This document shows, piece after piece, positions 46,284 to 55,297 of a DNA stretch of 64,000 nt; positions within the stretch are counted from its first letter, which is position 1, and each line of letters opens with the position of its first letter. Position numbers and translations under genes: made by a program. The DNA lies in NCBI RefSeq assembly GCF_014698145.1, contig NZ_JACJSM010000004.1, forward strand, positions 62,001-126,000, written 5' to 3'. The DNA is from Oscillatoria sp. FACHB-1406. Lineage in GTDB: Bacteria > Cyanobacteriota > Cyanobacteriia > Cyanobacteriales > Spirulinaceae. The notes beneath the pieces were generated by a model. It was given only the letters and a program-made list of their open reading frames with translations, was not told the DNA's origin and ran no database searches.

Positions 46284-47594
46284 ATGTTGACGCAAATACA
46301 ATTTAGAAATTTTAAAAGCTATCGCTCCGGAACGCTGCACCTCGCTCCCCTCACTGTATTGATTGGCGCTAACGCATCGGGAAAAAGTAATGCAATCGAA
46401 GCATTGCGCTTATTAACCCGAATTGCAGTAGGGGAAAGATTAGGATTTCTCAATAGCATTTACCGACCCAATACCAATATCTTGAGGGGAGGAGTCAAAA
46501 ATCTTGGACATAAAGGCTCCGGATCTTTCGGTTTTTCTTGCGTAACGACAGCTAAAAAATGGCACGACTTCTCCATCGATCTGAGTCTTGGGAAGGATGG
46601 CGATCTCCGAGTTATTAAGGAAACAATTTCTAGTCAAACTTCAACCGTTCCGCTCTATGAAATATCGAGCGCGCCACAAGGGGCGGGGAGTGACGTTTTT
46701 GTGACCTACAACAATTTTGCTCGGGGTGGAAAAAAGCCTAATATTGTCTGTAGCAGTCAAATGGCAATTTTTACACAGCTTTTAAGCGAGATTCGCTTTC
46801 ATCCCAATAACACTAAAAGTAGAGAAATTATTCCTAAAGTTGCAGAACAATATGTACGCTGGCTCGGTAGTATTGTATTTCTAGAACTGGAACCCAGTAC
46901 CATGCGCGATTACGGTCATAAAACCGATCGCTTTCTTAGGGAGCATGGCGAAAATCTTTCTGGGGTTCTTTATAATCTTTGTCGCGAGCCAGAAGTTAAG
47001 CGAGCCATTTTAGAGTTTATCCGCAGTCTGCCCGAACAAGATATTGAGGATATCGGCTTTATCGAAACACCACGGGATGAAGTTTTATTAACGCTGACTG
47101 AAACTTTTGGGGGAATTTCAACTCCTTATGAAGCACCTTTGCTTTCCGATGGAACCTTACGAGTGCTTTCGACTGCCGCCATGTTGTTGTCTGCACCCGA
47201 ACAAAGTTTGGTCGTCATTGAAGAAATCGATAATGGGGTACATCCCAGTCGAGCAGCGAATTTATTAGCAAGAATTTCTAAAATCGCAAAGCAGCGAAAT
47301 TTGCGCGTTTTAATTAGTAGTCATAACCCCGCTCTCCTAGATGCTTTACCCGATGATGCCGTTCCTGAAACTGTATTTTGCTACCGCAGCAATGAGGATG
47401 GGTCGAGTCAACTCCTTCGTTTAAAAGATTTCCTCGATTATCCAGGATTAATTGCCAGAGGGACTCTCGGACATCTGATGACATCGGGACTGTTAGAACG
47501 TTCAATTAAGCGGTATGTTGGCTCCGAAAAGAAGCAAGAGAAAGCAATGGAGTGGTTAGCATCTTTGACTGCGGGGGGAATAGCTAGACCGTGA
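46284..47594 (+). CDS. AAA-family ATPase (RecF/OLD-like, AAA_15/21 type)
   Basis: The 436-aa SMC/RecF-like ATPase begins LTQIQFRNFKSY, then Walker A GANASGKS (28-35), an ABC signature-like LSDGTLRVLS (287-296), Walker B LVVIEEIDNG (309-318) and H-loop ISSHNPA (344-350). No TOPRIM domain follows, unlike OLD nucleases. Its TGA overlaps the GTG of the PIN-like gene (47591), so the two are translationally coupled. ATPases of this group drive several anti-phage systems (for example PARIS, Septu); here the effector would be the PIN protein. Function inferred. Confidence 0.85.
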   Translation: MLTQIQFRNFKSYRSGTLHLAPLTVLIGANASGKSNAIEALRLLTRIAVGERLGFLNSIYRPNTNILRGGVKNLGHKGSGSFGFSCVTTAKKWHDFSIDLSLGKDGDLRVIKETISSQTSTVPLYEISSAPQGAGSDVFVTYNNFARGGKKPNIVCSSQMAIFTQLLSEIRFHPNNTKSREIIPKVAEQYVRWLGSIVFLELEPSTMRDYGHKTDRFLREHGENLSGVLYNLCREPEVKRAILEFIRSLPEQDIEDIGFIETPRDEVLLTLTETFGGISTPYEAPLLSDGTLRVLSTAAMLLSAPEQSLVVIEEIDNGVHPSRAANLLARISKIAKQRNLRVLISSHNPALLDALPDDAVPETVFCYRSNEDGSSQLLRLKDFLDYPGLIARGTLGHLMTSGLLERSIKRYVGSEKKQEKAMEWLASLTAGGIARP

Positions 47595-48037
47595 CTGTAG
47601 CGATTGTTGATACCTCCATCTTTTGCAATATATTAGATATCCCTCATCGGAATGGAGAGCGAGAAAAAGTCATTAAAGAGTTAGAGATGTTGATTAAAAA
47701 TGGAACAACTCTTTTGTTACCAATGGCCGCTATTTATGAAACTGGAAATCATATCGCTCAACTCAGTAACGGTTACGATAGACGACGATGTGCTGAATTT
47801 TTTGTCGAGCAAGTTCAAATGGCGATCGCAGGAGACGCGCCTTGGCAGGTTATGCAAGTTCCGACGGTGGAAGAAATTGGGGATTGGTTGAGTGAATTTC
47901 CCGATTTAGCGATGCGCGGGGCAGGAATGGGCGACACTTCTATTATTAAAGAATGGAAGAAAATGAAAAAGAAGCTTCCCGCTCGGCGTGTTTTCATTTG
48001 GTCTTTGGATAGCGATCTAAAAGGCTATGATGCTTAG
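47591..48037 (+). CDS. PIN-like nuclease, partner of the AAA ATPase
   Basis: The 148-aa protein has the acidic pattern of PIN domains: Asp7 in AIVDTSIFCNIL, Glu50 in IYETGNHIA, Asp115 in GAGMGDTSII and Asp140/Asp142 in SLDSDLKGY. These would bind Mg for RNA cleavage. GTG 47591 overlaps the stop of the ATPase gene by 4 bp (GTGA). It is unlike VapC in lacking a small antitoxin upstream; the ATPase may act as its regulator. A toxin or phage-sensing effector role is inferred. Confidence 0.75.
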   Translation: MTVAIVDTSIFCNILDIPHRNGEREKVIKELEMLIKNGTTLLLPMAAIYETGNHIAQLSNGYDRRRCAEFFVEQVQMAIAGDAPWQVMQVPTVEEIGDWLSEFPDLAMRGAGMGDTSIIKEWKKMKKKLPARRVFIWSLDSDLKGYDA

Positions 48038-48133
48038 TTTAAAAGATCGAAAAATTTAAGTCGAGAACAATCGCTAGACCAGAACTTATCCGAAATGGTT
48101 CACTTGAAGCGAAAACAAGCTTAAAATAGTAGA

Positions 48134-48883
48134 ATGCGAAAAATTTCCTTGCGTTACAGGATTATCGGCTTTATTCTGCTCGGACTGCTGCTTGTTTTGG
48201 GCATTGCTGTGCTGCGGTTGGATAGCGCGATCGCGCACAATCTTCGCAGTGCGATCGCTACCTCTCTCGGCGTTCCCGTTCGCATCGAACGCTTGCACTA
48301 CAACATCCTTAACGGACAACTCGATGTCGAACGTTTAACTCTCGATAATCCGGAAGGATTTACTACGCCTTATTTTATGAGTGCAACGGGTTTAATGCTT
48401 CGTGCCAAACCTGCTTCTTTTTTCACACAAACGACTGAATTAGAAAGTTTTCAGATTCGGGGAATTGATTTTAATATCGAACAACAACTTACGAAAAATA
48501 ATCTTTTGATTATTTTTGGGAATGCCAGACAACAAAGGAAGGGAAATTTACAAGCCAATTTACTCGATCGCGGGAAAAAGTTCCTGTTAGAGCGCGCGAT
48601 CGTTGATAACGTGACTTCGCATCTCAATTTAGCTGCCTTCCCAGCCACAAAACCACTCTCGCTCGATTTACCCCCGGTTTCAACCCTGGAACTCAATAAT
48701 GTTACGCCGGAGAATATAGGCGGAGTTGTCCTCAGCGATTTAGTCGATCGCGTGGTTTCGGGAATTGTTAAAACCGCGATCGCAAAAAGCCAAGCTTCTA
48801 TGCCTCAAGGTATTCTGAGAATTTTAGAAAATTCGCCCCTTTGGGAAGAATTGAAAAGAGAATTAAACACCAAAAATGGGTAA
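48134..48883 (+). CDS. AsmA/DUF748-like single-pass membrane protein
   Basis: One N-terminal membrane segment (IIGFILLGLLLVLGIAVL) is followed by an AsmA-like pattern (SLGVPVRIERLHYNILNGQL ... VERLTLDNPEGFTTPY) typical of periplasmic proteins of the AsmA clan, which are linked to outer-membrane lipid homeostasis. 249 aa is short for the clan and the C-terminus (LVDRVVSGIVKTAIAKSQ) lacks further repeats. Probably not part of the AAA/PIN pair (96-bp gap). Confidence 0.65.
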   Translation: MRKISLRYRIIGFILLGLLLVLGIAVLRLDSAIAHNLRSAIATSLGVPVRIERLHYNILNGQLDVERLTLDNPEGFTTPYFMSATGLMLRAKPASFFTQTTELESFQIRGIDFNIEQQLTKNNLLIIFGNARQQRKGNLQANLLDRGKKFLLERAIVDNVTSHLNLAAFPATKPLSLDLPPVSTLELNNVTPENIGGVVLSDLVDRVVSGIVKTAIAKSQASMPQGILRILENSPLWEELKRELNTKNG

Positions 48884-48958
48884 GTTGTTGTATTCTAATT
48901 ATATTAGAGAATACTCTAATATTTAACAATTAAATTTAAGCCTAGAGAGGAATCTTAC

Positions 48959-49702
48959 TTGATTGCAATTCGTTGTGGAGAAAAAATTTTCTCTAATCTC
49001 CAAGCCGTCATCTTTGATAAAGACGGTACGATAGAAGATTCCAATAATTTTGGGTTAGCGCTAGCGCAATTGAGAGCGCGTTTAATTGACGAACGGGTTC
49101 CGGGTACGGGCGAATCTTTATTGGCGATGTTTGGCGTATTAGAAGATGGTACGCTCGAGCGCCAAGGATTGATGGCGGTGGGCAGTCGCATGGAAAATAT
49201 TATTGCGGCGGCGGCTTATATTGTACCAATGGGATTCAGTTGGGAAAAATCTGTTGCGATCGCGCAGGAAGCGATTACAGAAGCAGATAGCCGACTTATT
49301 CGCACTTCCGATAATGCGGCGCTGTTTCCCGGAACTTTGGCACTTTTGCAACGTTTAAAAGCGGCGGGTTTGAAGCTCGGAATCCTTTCAGCAGCAGCAC
49401 CGGAGAGAGTACGCGGTTTTGTCGCCCGTCACGAACTTTCGAGCTATTTTCAATTGGAAATGGGCGTAACCGCTCGAGGGCCATTTAAACCCGATCCCGC
49501 CCTCTTTTTAGAAGCTTGCACGCTGTTGGAAGTGGAAGCAGAAAAAACGCTGATGGTGGGGGATTCGAGTTTGGATATGCTGATGGCGAAACAGGCGGGT
49601 GCAGCGGGCGCAGTGGCAATTTGTTGGAAAGGCGGTACGCTCGATTATGCCGATGTTGCGATCGCGAATTTCGAGCAAGATGCGATCGATTTGCTCGATT
49701 AA
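48959..49702 (+). CDS. HAD-superfamily phosphatase
   Basis: The 247-aa protein has motif I VIFDKDGTIED, motif II LGILSAAAPERV, the Lys of motif III in PFKPDPALF and motif IV MVGDSSLDMLMAKQAGA; a large helical cap lies between I and II. Its start is TTG 48959, placed about 9 nt after GAGAGG. The substrate is unknown (phosphoglycolate-phosphatase-like subgroup). Its stop overlaps the convergent hydrolase stop by 4 bp. Confidence 0.85.
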   Translation: MIAIRCGEKIFSNLQAVIFDKDGTIEDSNNFGLALAQLRARLIDERVPGTGESLLAMFGVLEDGTLERQGLMAVGSRMENIIAAAAYIVPMGFSWEKSVAIAQEAITEADSRLIRTSDNAALFPGTLALLQRLKAAGLKLGILSAAAPERVRGFVARHELSSYFQLEMGVTARGPFKPDPALFLEACTLLEVEAEKTLMVGDSSLDMLMAKQAGAAGAVAICWKGGTLDYADVAIANFEQDAIDLLD

Positions 49703-50832
49703 TCGATACCATCAAGAAACTGTTGGACGCTTTGCCGCCATAACTTCGGATTGACGGTGATGAGTAGTTGATGTCCGGCGTTAGGGAAGGAAATATAGTG
49801 GTGAGAGTAAGGTAAGTTGTCCTCAAGCTGTTTGAGTTCGGCGCGATCGATCCATTTGTCGCGATCGCCCTGCAAAATTAATGTAGGACAGCGTACTTGT
49901 TTGGCATAAATTGCGGGATTGTGGGCGAAACCGTTAATTTTGTGCTGGATGCTGCCCCAAAATACAATCAGTTCGGCAGCAGGAAAGGTAGGGATATTAT
50001 AGAATCGCAAGCGACGCTTGACAGAATTCAAAAGGTGTGAATAAGGAAGTTCGAGGAGAATCGCATCGGGCGCAATATTTTGGGTGGAGATCGCGCGTAA
50101 AATCGCTGCCGTCCCCATCGAAACGCCGTAAAGCGCGATCGGACGGCGCGCATCTTGCTGCCGAACCCACTGAAACGCCGCCGCCACATCTTCGCCCTCG
50201 CGCACGCCCAAGGTTGTTGTATTGCCACTCGAACCGCCCGTTCCGCGAAAATCAACCAGCAGTGTATCGTAGTCGAGATTGTGTAAAACGCGCGCGGGCA
50301 GCAAAACCTGACTCTTACTGCCGCGATTGCCAGGAAATAAGAGAATCGTTCCTCGTGAGGGCGCATTTGCCGTGGGAATCCACCAAGTTTCCAAGCGTTG
50401 CTGGCGAGCGATCGCGATATATTTCGTCTCATACGGCAATCCAAAGTCGCTCGGACGCTTATAATTTATTGGCTTAGGAGAAGCGAGACTCCACTGCTCC
50501 GAGGAACGGAAATGCGTCATCGAGTACGCCCCCAAAAACGCGATCGCATTCATCCCCAAGAATCCGATTAAGACAACGGAAACGAGTAATTTACGCCCGC
50601 GTTTCTCTACCCATTCCGCCCAGAGCCAGCAAACCAGTCCGCCGCCCCCCAAAAATGCAACAATTGGGATAATAGGAAGCTGCAAAACCCTAATCGCGGT
50701 AAAACGATGCAGCAAATAGAGAAGCGCGATCGAGACGAACAGCAGGATAAACGCTGCATTGCCAATGTGAATGAGGCGTTTCGATGCACGCGAGCGCGAC
50801 TTTTGGGATTTGAGCTTCTGCAATTTCGACAT
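49699..50832 (-). CDS. Membrane-anchored alpha/beta hydrolase
   Basis: The 377-aa protein has three N-terminal membrane segments within residues 24-115, then a hydrolase domain: GTILLFPGNRGSKSQ, VDFRGTGGSSGNTT, elbow YGVSMGTAAIL (Ser nucleophile), LILQGDRDKWID (Asp) and NAGHQLL (His). It is of the type seen in membrane-bound DUF1749/BEM46-like serine hydrolases. Substrate unknown. Confidence 0.85.
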   Translation of the reverse strand: MSKLQKLKSQKSRSRASKRLIHIGNAAFILLFVSIALLYLLHRFTAIRVLQLPIIPIVAFLGGGGLVCWLWAEWVEKRGRKLLVSVVLIGFLGMNAIAFLGAYSMTHFRSSEQWSLASPKPINYKRPSDFGLPYETKYIAIARQQRLETWWIPTANAPSRGTILLFPGNRGSKSQVLLPARVLHNLDYDTLLVDFRGTGGSSGNTTTLGVREGEDVAAAFQWVRQQDARRPIALYGVSMGTAAILRAISTQNIAPDAILLELPYSHLLNSVKRRLRFYNIPTFPAAELIVFWGSIQHKINGFAHNPAIYAKQVRCPTLILQGDRDKWIDRAELKQLEDNLPYSHHYISFPNAGHQLLITVNPKLWRQSVQQFLDGID

Positions 50833-50957
50833 TTCAGCTATCTCAATTCTGCTCTGTACTGTCCTCCTACAAATTCAAAGTAGTAAATTCTTCAAAACAT
50901 CAAAAATCTCTTCAAGATTCTAATTCAATAATCCTCGCCAGAAAGCCAAAATTTCTT

Positions 50958-51227
50958 TTGCAAGCTCGAATTTCTCTCGATTCGGTTGTGTATTCATTTT
51001 TGAACGGAGAATCCCCTGAAAGCATTGCCCGAGATTTTCCATTACTTTCCCTCGAACAAGTTTATGGCGCGATCGCCTTCTATCTTGCCAATCGAGAGTT
51101 TGTTAATGCGTATATGGCAGAAGGTGAAGCTGAGTTTCGGCGACTGCAACAATCCTGTCAAGAAAAGAGTTCTTTGCTGTACCAAAAATTGCGAGTTGCT
51201 CGCGACGAAAAACAGAGTGCAGGATGA
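50958..51227 (+). CDS. DUF433-family antitoxin
   Basis: The 89-aa protein has the DUF433 wHTH pattern ARISLDSVVYSFLNGESPES followed by IARDFPLLSLEQVYGAIAFY. DUF433 proteins are usually antitoxins of DUF5615 PIN-like toxins. The start TTG 50958 fits the family N-terminus. The downstream toxin begins with the expected ATGA overlap but is destroyed (see next entry), leaving this antitoxin without a partner. Confidence 0.8.
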   Translation: MQARISLDSVVYSFLNGESPESIARDFPLLSLEQVYGAIAFYLANREFVNAYMAEGEAEFRRLQQSCQEKSSLLYQKLRVARDEKQSAG

Positions 51228-51256
51228 CAGAAATCCGATTTTAAGCTGATGCCTAT
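51224..51256 (+). pseudogene. Remnant of DUF5615 PIN-like toxin gene
   Basis: ATG 51224 overlaps the antitoxin TGA (ATGA). The codons read M-T-E-I-R-F then TAA, then in frame A-D-A, where I expect MTE.IRF.ADA-like starts of DUF5615 toxins; a CAA to TAA change would give RFQADA. About ten codons in, the copy of the ~75-bp repeat (51256-51332) replaces the rest of the gene. Confidence 0.55.
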
Positions 51257-51332
51257 CTCCGTCCAACGAGCGGTGGAATGTAGCGAAAAAAGACTAGGTT
51301 TCAATAGAGCAATTAACGGCTCCGAACGTTAT
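51256..51332. repeat. Dispersed ~75-bp element, copy 2
   Basis: Reverse-complement match to 17057-17136, with shared blocks CGAAAAAAGACTAG and GAGCAATTAACGG. It truncates the toxin gene and is followed by ATTGTCAATTATC strings. Confidence 0.7.
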
Positions 51333-51389
51333 CAATTGTCAATTATCCCCGACGTTATCCATTGTCCATTATCAATTATCAATTATCCA
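51330..51389. repeat. ATTGTCAATTATCC string
   Basis: Tandem-like ATCAATTGTCAATTATCC and CATTGTCCATTATCAATT units between the repeat and the CyRepA1-type gene. Confidence 0.75.
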
Positions 51390-51460
51390 AATGGTTGCTA
51401 TATCTAGCGGTTTATCCTTAAAATAAGTCACCTACCCCATAGATATAGTGTCTGCCCGCC

Positions 51461-54400
51461 GTGAATTTCCTAAAAGAGTGGAACGCAAGCTGCGTTGACG
51501 ATCGCATCACCTTCCTCAATGTCACGCCCTTAGATGGGAGTCGTCCCTACGAATACTTGTTCTACTCCGAAGCCTTACCCCGCCGCAATGACGGGCGGTT
51601 GCGCGCTCCTCTCCTCAAACAGTACCAGCATTTAGAGCAAGGCGGTTGGTGGTGTTCGGGGATCGATGTGCTGACGGGCGAGGAAGATATTTGGGGATGC
51701 TTCAAACCCATTCAACCGCGCCGCGCCCGCGTTTCTCGCAAAGGCGGTTTGCCCGCTATCGGCAAGCAAATCAAGTACGAACATCCCCCCAAAGCCGCAA
51801 CGGGAGTTTTCGCGCTACGAGTGCCGATCGCGATTTGGCAAGCGATCGCAGCGCGCTACGAACAACCCATCCGCCCGGAAGACATCGATCGCGCTCGCCC
51901 CGATCTCGGCTTCTGGCAATGGTTGAAACAACATCCTACCATTCCCATCTGCATTACTGAAGGAGCCAAAAAAGCTGGCGCGCTACTCACAGCAGGTTAC
52001 GCCGCGATCGCAATTCCGGGGATCGATAGCGGTTATCGCGTCCCCCGCAACGAACGCAACGAACGCATCGGCAAACCTTACCTCATCCCGCAACTGCACA
52101 TCCTCGCCCAATCCCAACGCCCCTTTTACCTCGTTTTCGATCGCGACAGCAAACCCAACACCATCAAAGCCGTAAATACTTCCCTGCAAAAAATGGGGCA
52201 TTTGCTCGAACAGCAAGGATGCAGCGTTAATATTGTCACTTGGAATAGCGAAGATGGCAAAGGCGTTGATGACTTCATCGCCGCGTGCGGTACGCAAGCC
52301 TTCGAGCGCGCCTACAATAATGCCTTAACCCTCGCCACCTGGAGAGCGCAAACCTTCACTCAACTCACCTACCCGCCGGATTTGCGGCTGAATTATCGGT
52401 ATTTATTGAGCGAAGAAATTCAAAATTTCAAATTAAAAATTACAAATAGGGAAGCCGATCTGCCTTCAACATTCGACCTTCACAATAAGGTTAAAGAAGT
52501 TTCCTGCGAAGAAGAAACTTTACCGCAACTAATCGGGATTAAATCGCCGAAGGGAACGGGAAAAACGCAATGGCTTGAAGGAATCGTTAAAGATGCGATT
52601 TCTAGGGGACAATGGGTACTCGTCATCGGACATCGCGTTCAACTCGTCCGAGAACTGTGCGATCGCTTCGGCATCGATTATATCGCCAACGCTCGTCCCT
52701 CTCTCGCCCGAGGGTACGGATTGTGTATCGACTCGCTTCACCCCAACTCCCAAGCCCAATTTGAAGCCCGCGACTGGCAAGATGGTATCGTCATTATCGA
52801 TGAAGTCGAGCAAGTCCTCTGGCACGCTTTAAACTCTAGCACTTGCCAAAATAATCGCGTTGCTATCCTCAAATCCCTCAAAACCTTAATGCAGAACGTT
52901 TTGGGCGGAAAGGGACGAGTTTACGTCGCCGATGCCGATTTAAGCGATGTTTCCCTCGATTACTTACTCTCCCTCGCGGGCGTGCAGCAAAAACCGTTTA
53001 TTATCCAAAATGATTGGAAACCCGAACCCCAAGACGCTTGGCAGGTCTATCATTATGCCGACAGTACGCCCGATCGCTTAGTGGGCGATTTAGTGCAGCA
53101 TATTCAGCAAGGCGGTAAACCCTTCGTCTGTCTGTCCGCGCAAAAACTCACCAGTCAGTGGGGAACGCGCGCCTTGGAAGGATACTTAAAAGAGCGATTT
53201 CCCGACGTTCGTATTCTCAGAATTGACTCGGAATCCGTCGCCGCCTCGAAGTTGAGGCAACTCAACGAGATTCTACCCGATTACGATATCGTGCTGGCGA
53301 GTCCGTCGATTGAAACCGGCGTAAGTCTCGACCTTCGGGGGCATTTTACCTCAGTCTGGGCGATCGCGCAGGGCATCCAAGGCGAAACCTCCGTGCGCCA
53401 GTCCCTCAGCCGCCTGCGAGAAAATCTGCCTCGCTATCTTTGGGTTGCGCCCTACGGATTCAACCAAGTTGGAAACGGTTCGACTTCGATTCCGAGTTTG
53501 TTAAGTTCGGGACAGCGATTAACGCAGTTGAATGTGCGTTTGCTGCAACAGTCCGATTTTGAAGGCATTGACGATTTGGAAGTCGGTTTCCAAGCCGAAT
53601 CGCTGCTATGTTGGGCGCGATTTGCCGTGCGGCTGAATGCGTCGATGCTGAACTATCGCGAGTCAGTTTTGGGGGCGTTGCGCGGGGAAGGACATCAAGT
53701 TTGCGAAGTTTCCCCAGAGGTGGAATTACGGGAAGAAACGCCGGAAGTTAGCCTCAGTTCTGCGATTAATGCGGTGCGCGAGCAAAATTATCAAGCTGAA
53801 TGTATTGCGATCGCGCGATCGCCGGATTTAAACGAGGAAGACTACCGTACCGCGAAAAAGCGTATGGTGAAAAACCTAACCGAACGGCGATCCCAGCGCA
53901 AAGCCGAGTTGCAACAGCGCTACGGGGTTCCCGTCACCGCCGCTTTAGTCGCGAAAGACGATCGCGGTTGGTACGAGCAAATTCGCCTGCACTATTTTCT
54001 CACTTTGGGGCGATCGCACCTAGCCGATCGCGATGCTGCTGTCGCCAAGCATTTATTAGAACAGGGCGAAGGCGATATTTTCCTGCCCGACTTCAACCGA
54101 TCGCAACTCGGCGCGATCGTCGGTACGATGGAACGGTTGGGCATTCCCCTTTTCTTGCAAGAACGAGGGCGAGAGTTTCGTAACAGCGATCCCGACTTGC
54201 AAGAAATGGCGGCAATTGCACTGCAAAACCGTGCTGCAATTAAAGCGATCGCGAGTTTGGGTTTAGCCAAAAATTCTAGCCCCGTTACCGTTCTGCGACG
54301 CTTCCTCGAACTTTTGGGCTGCGGTTTAAAGTACCTGCGAATTGAGAGTCAAGGTAAAAAGAGGCTGCGCGTCTATGGGTTAGAGATTCCCAACGACGGG

Positions 54401-54535
54401 CGCTTGCAAGTCTTTCACGTTTGGTTGAGGCGCGATCGCAGTTTCGAGGTGAATTTCGACAACTTCCCCGCCTTAAAACCCCGTCCCGACTCTAACGATA
54501 GTCGATACGTGCAATTAAACTTGCTCGATCTTTAA
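51461..54535 (+). CDS. Plasmid replication protein, CyRepA1-type (DUF3854 Toprim + helicase)
   Basis: The 1024-aa protein matches the cyanobacterial CyRepA1 style: a DUF3854/Toprim primase-like region with ICITEGAKKAGALL (~164) and YLVFDRDSKPNTIK (~225), then a helicase region with Walker A SPKGTGKTQW (~363-372), GIVIIDEVEQV (Walker B) and SIETGVSLDLRG. Such proteins initiate replication of some cyanobacterial plasmids. Here it lies among housekeeping genes, so it may come from an integrated plasmid. GTG start 51461 without a clear ribosome-binding site. Confidence 0.8.
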   Translation: MNFLKEWNASCVDDRITFLNVTPLDGSRPYEYLFYSEALPRRNDGRLRAPLLKQYQHLEQGGWWCSGIDVLTGEEDIWGCFKPIQPRRARVSRKGGLPAIGKQIKYEHPPKAATGVFALRVPIAIWQAIAARYEQPIRPEDIDRARPDLGFWQWLKQHPTIPICITEGAKKAGALLTAGYAAIAIPGIDSGYRVPRNERNERIGKPYLIPQLHILAQSQRPFYLVFDRDSKPNTIKAVNTSLQKMGHLLEQQGCSVNIVTWNSEDGKGVDDFIAACGTQAFERAYNNALTLATWRAQTFTQLTYPPDLRLNYRYLLSEEIQNFKLKITNREADLPSTFDLHNKVKEVSCEEETLPQLIGIKSPKGTGKTQWLEGIVKDAISRGQWVLVIGHRVQLVRELCDRFGIDYIANARPSLARGYGLCIDSLHPNSQAQFEARDWQDGIVIIDEVEQVLWHALNSSTCQNNRVAILKSLKTLMQNVLGGKGRVYVADADLSDVSLDYLLSLAGVQQKPFIIQNDWKPEPQDAWQVYHYADSTPDRLVGDLVQHIQQGGKPFVCLSAQKLTSQWGTRALEGYLKERFPDVRILRIDSESVAASKLRQLNEILPDYDIVLASPSIETGVSLDLRGHFTSVWAIAQGIQGETSVRQSLSRLRENLPRYLWVAPYGFNQVGNGSTSIPSLLSSGQRLTQLNVRLLQQSDFEGIDDLEVGFQAESLLCWARFAVRLNASMLNYRESVLGALRGEGHQVCEVSPEVELREETPEVSLSSAINAVREQNYQAECIAIARSPDLNEEDYRTAKKRMVKNLTERRSQRKAELQQRYGVPVTAALVAKDDRGWYEQIRLHYFLTLGRSHLADRDAAVAKHLLEQGEGDIFLPDFNRSQLGAIVGTMERLGIPLFLQERGREFRNSDPDLQEMAAIALQNRAAIKAIASLGLAKNSSPVTVLRRFLELLGCGLKYLRIESQGKKRLRVYGLEIPNDGRLQVFHVWLRRDRSFEVNFDNFPALKPRPDSNDSRYVQLNLLDL

Positions 54536-54554
54536 GGAACAGAAGTTGCACGAT

Positions 54555-54791
54555 CTATTCATTCTCCCCTGTTGGAAAACCGAAGCGATCGGGCAACTCT
54601 TCTGCCGTAACTTGAAGAATTTCTAGTAATTTTTTGTATTGAACGGGAGTTAACTTGGGAACTGAACGTCCTGCTTCCCAATTCCTCACGGTTGTTTCTG
54701 TCACGCCAAGGGCTTCTGCAAGCTGCTTTTGAGTTAAAAATCGCTGAACTCTAAGCCGCATGAGTGGAGATCGCTCGGATTTGTGCGTCAT
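54555..54791 (-). CDS. XRE-family HTH transcriptional regulator
   Basis: The 78-aa protein is a single Cro/C1 HTH domain: LTQKQLAEALGVTETTVRNW then EAGRSVPKLTPVQYKKLLEI. It probably binds DNA as a dimer. The first ATG (54791) and a second at residue 11 are possible starts. It is convergent with the CyRepA1-type gene by 20 bp and may be a copy-number or maintenance regulator carried with it (inference). Confidence 0.85.
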   Translation of the reverse strand: MTHKSERSPLMRLRVQRFLTQKQLAEALGVTETTVRNWEAGRSVPKLTPVQYKKLLEILQVTAEELPDRFGFPTGENE

Positions 54792-54971
54792 TGGCGTAAA
54801 TAGGTTGACGTTTAGCGTAAATCAATTTAAGATTTGAGAATAGAGATAAGGCAGCACTCCTCAAATGGCTGGTGCTGTGTAGAGGTTGCTGTCTTTTTTT
54901 ATCTCAGTTTGTCATTTTACGCAGCTTTGCGGTTACAAAGCATCAAATCCCGCTCTATTTTTCAGAAAACA

Positions 54972-55235
54972 ATGTTGCAAGATATCTCATCCGATCGCTC
55001 CCCCTCCAGTGTTTTAGCCGAACTGCCAGCACGCGATTGCCGCGAACCGATCCGTCATATATTGATTGGTTCGGCTCGAGGGGTACAGCACACGATCTAC
55101 CGACTTCATACGCTTGGCTATGCTGAGGTTGCACGTTGGACGCACGCGATCGCGATTCCCGACAATCAAATTATTATCACCCCCGACAAAGGAGAAGTAA
55201 TGAGTTTATTGGTTAAATCGATCCGGTTGAAATAA
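54972..55235 (+). CDS. Conserved cyanobacterial small protein, 87 aa
   Basis: From ATG 54972 the product shows REPIRHILIGSARGVQHTIY, RLHTLGYAEVARWTHAI and GEVMSLLVKSIRL. Proteins of this pattern are widespread in cyanobacteria, often in several copies, but no function is known to me. The upstream 46 codons of the open frame look non-coding. Divergent from the XRE gene. Confidence 0.7.
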   Translation: MLQDISSDRSPSSVLAELPARDCREPIRHILIGSARGVQHTIYRLHTLGYAEVARWTHAIAIPDNQIIITPDKGEVMSLLVKSIRLK

Positions 55236-55297
55236 GCTTAGTCATTGATGAGCGAGATTCTCTTTTTTGATAAGTATCATCTTTTTTAACTGAAAAA

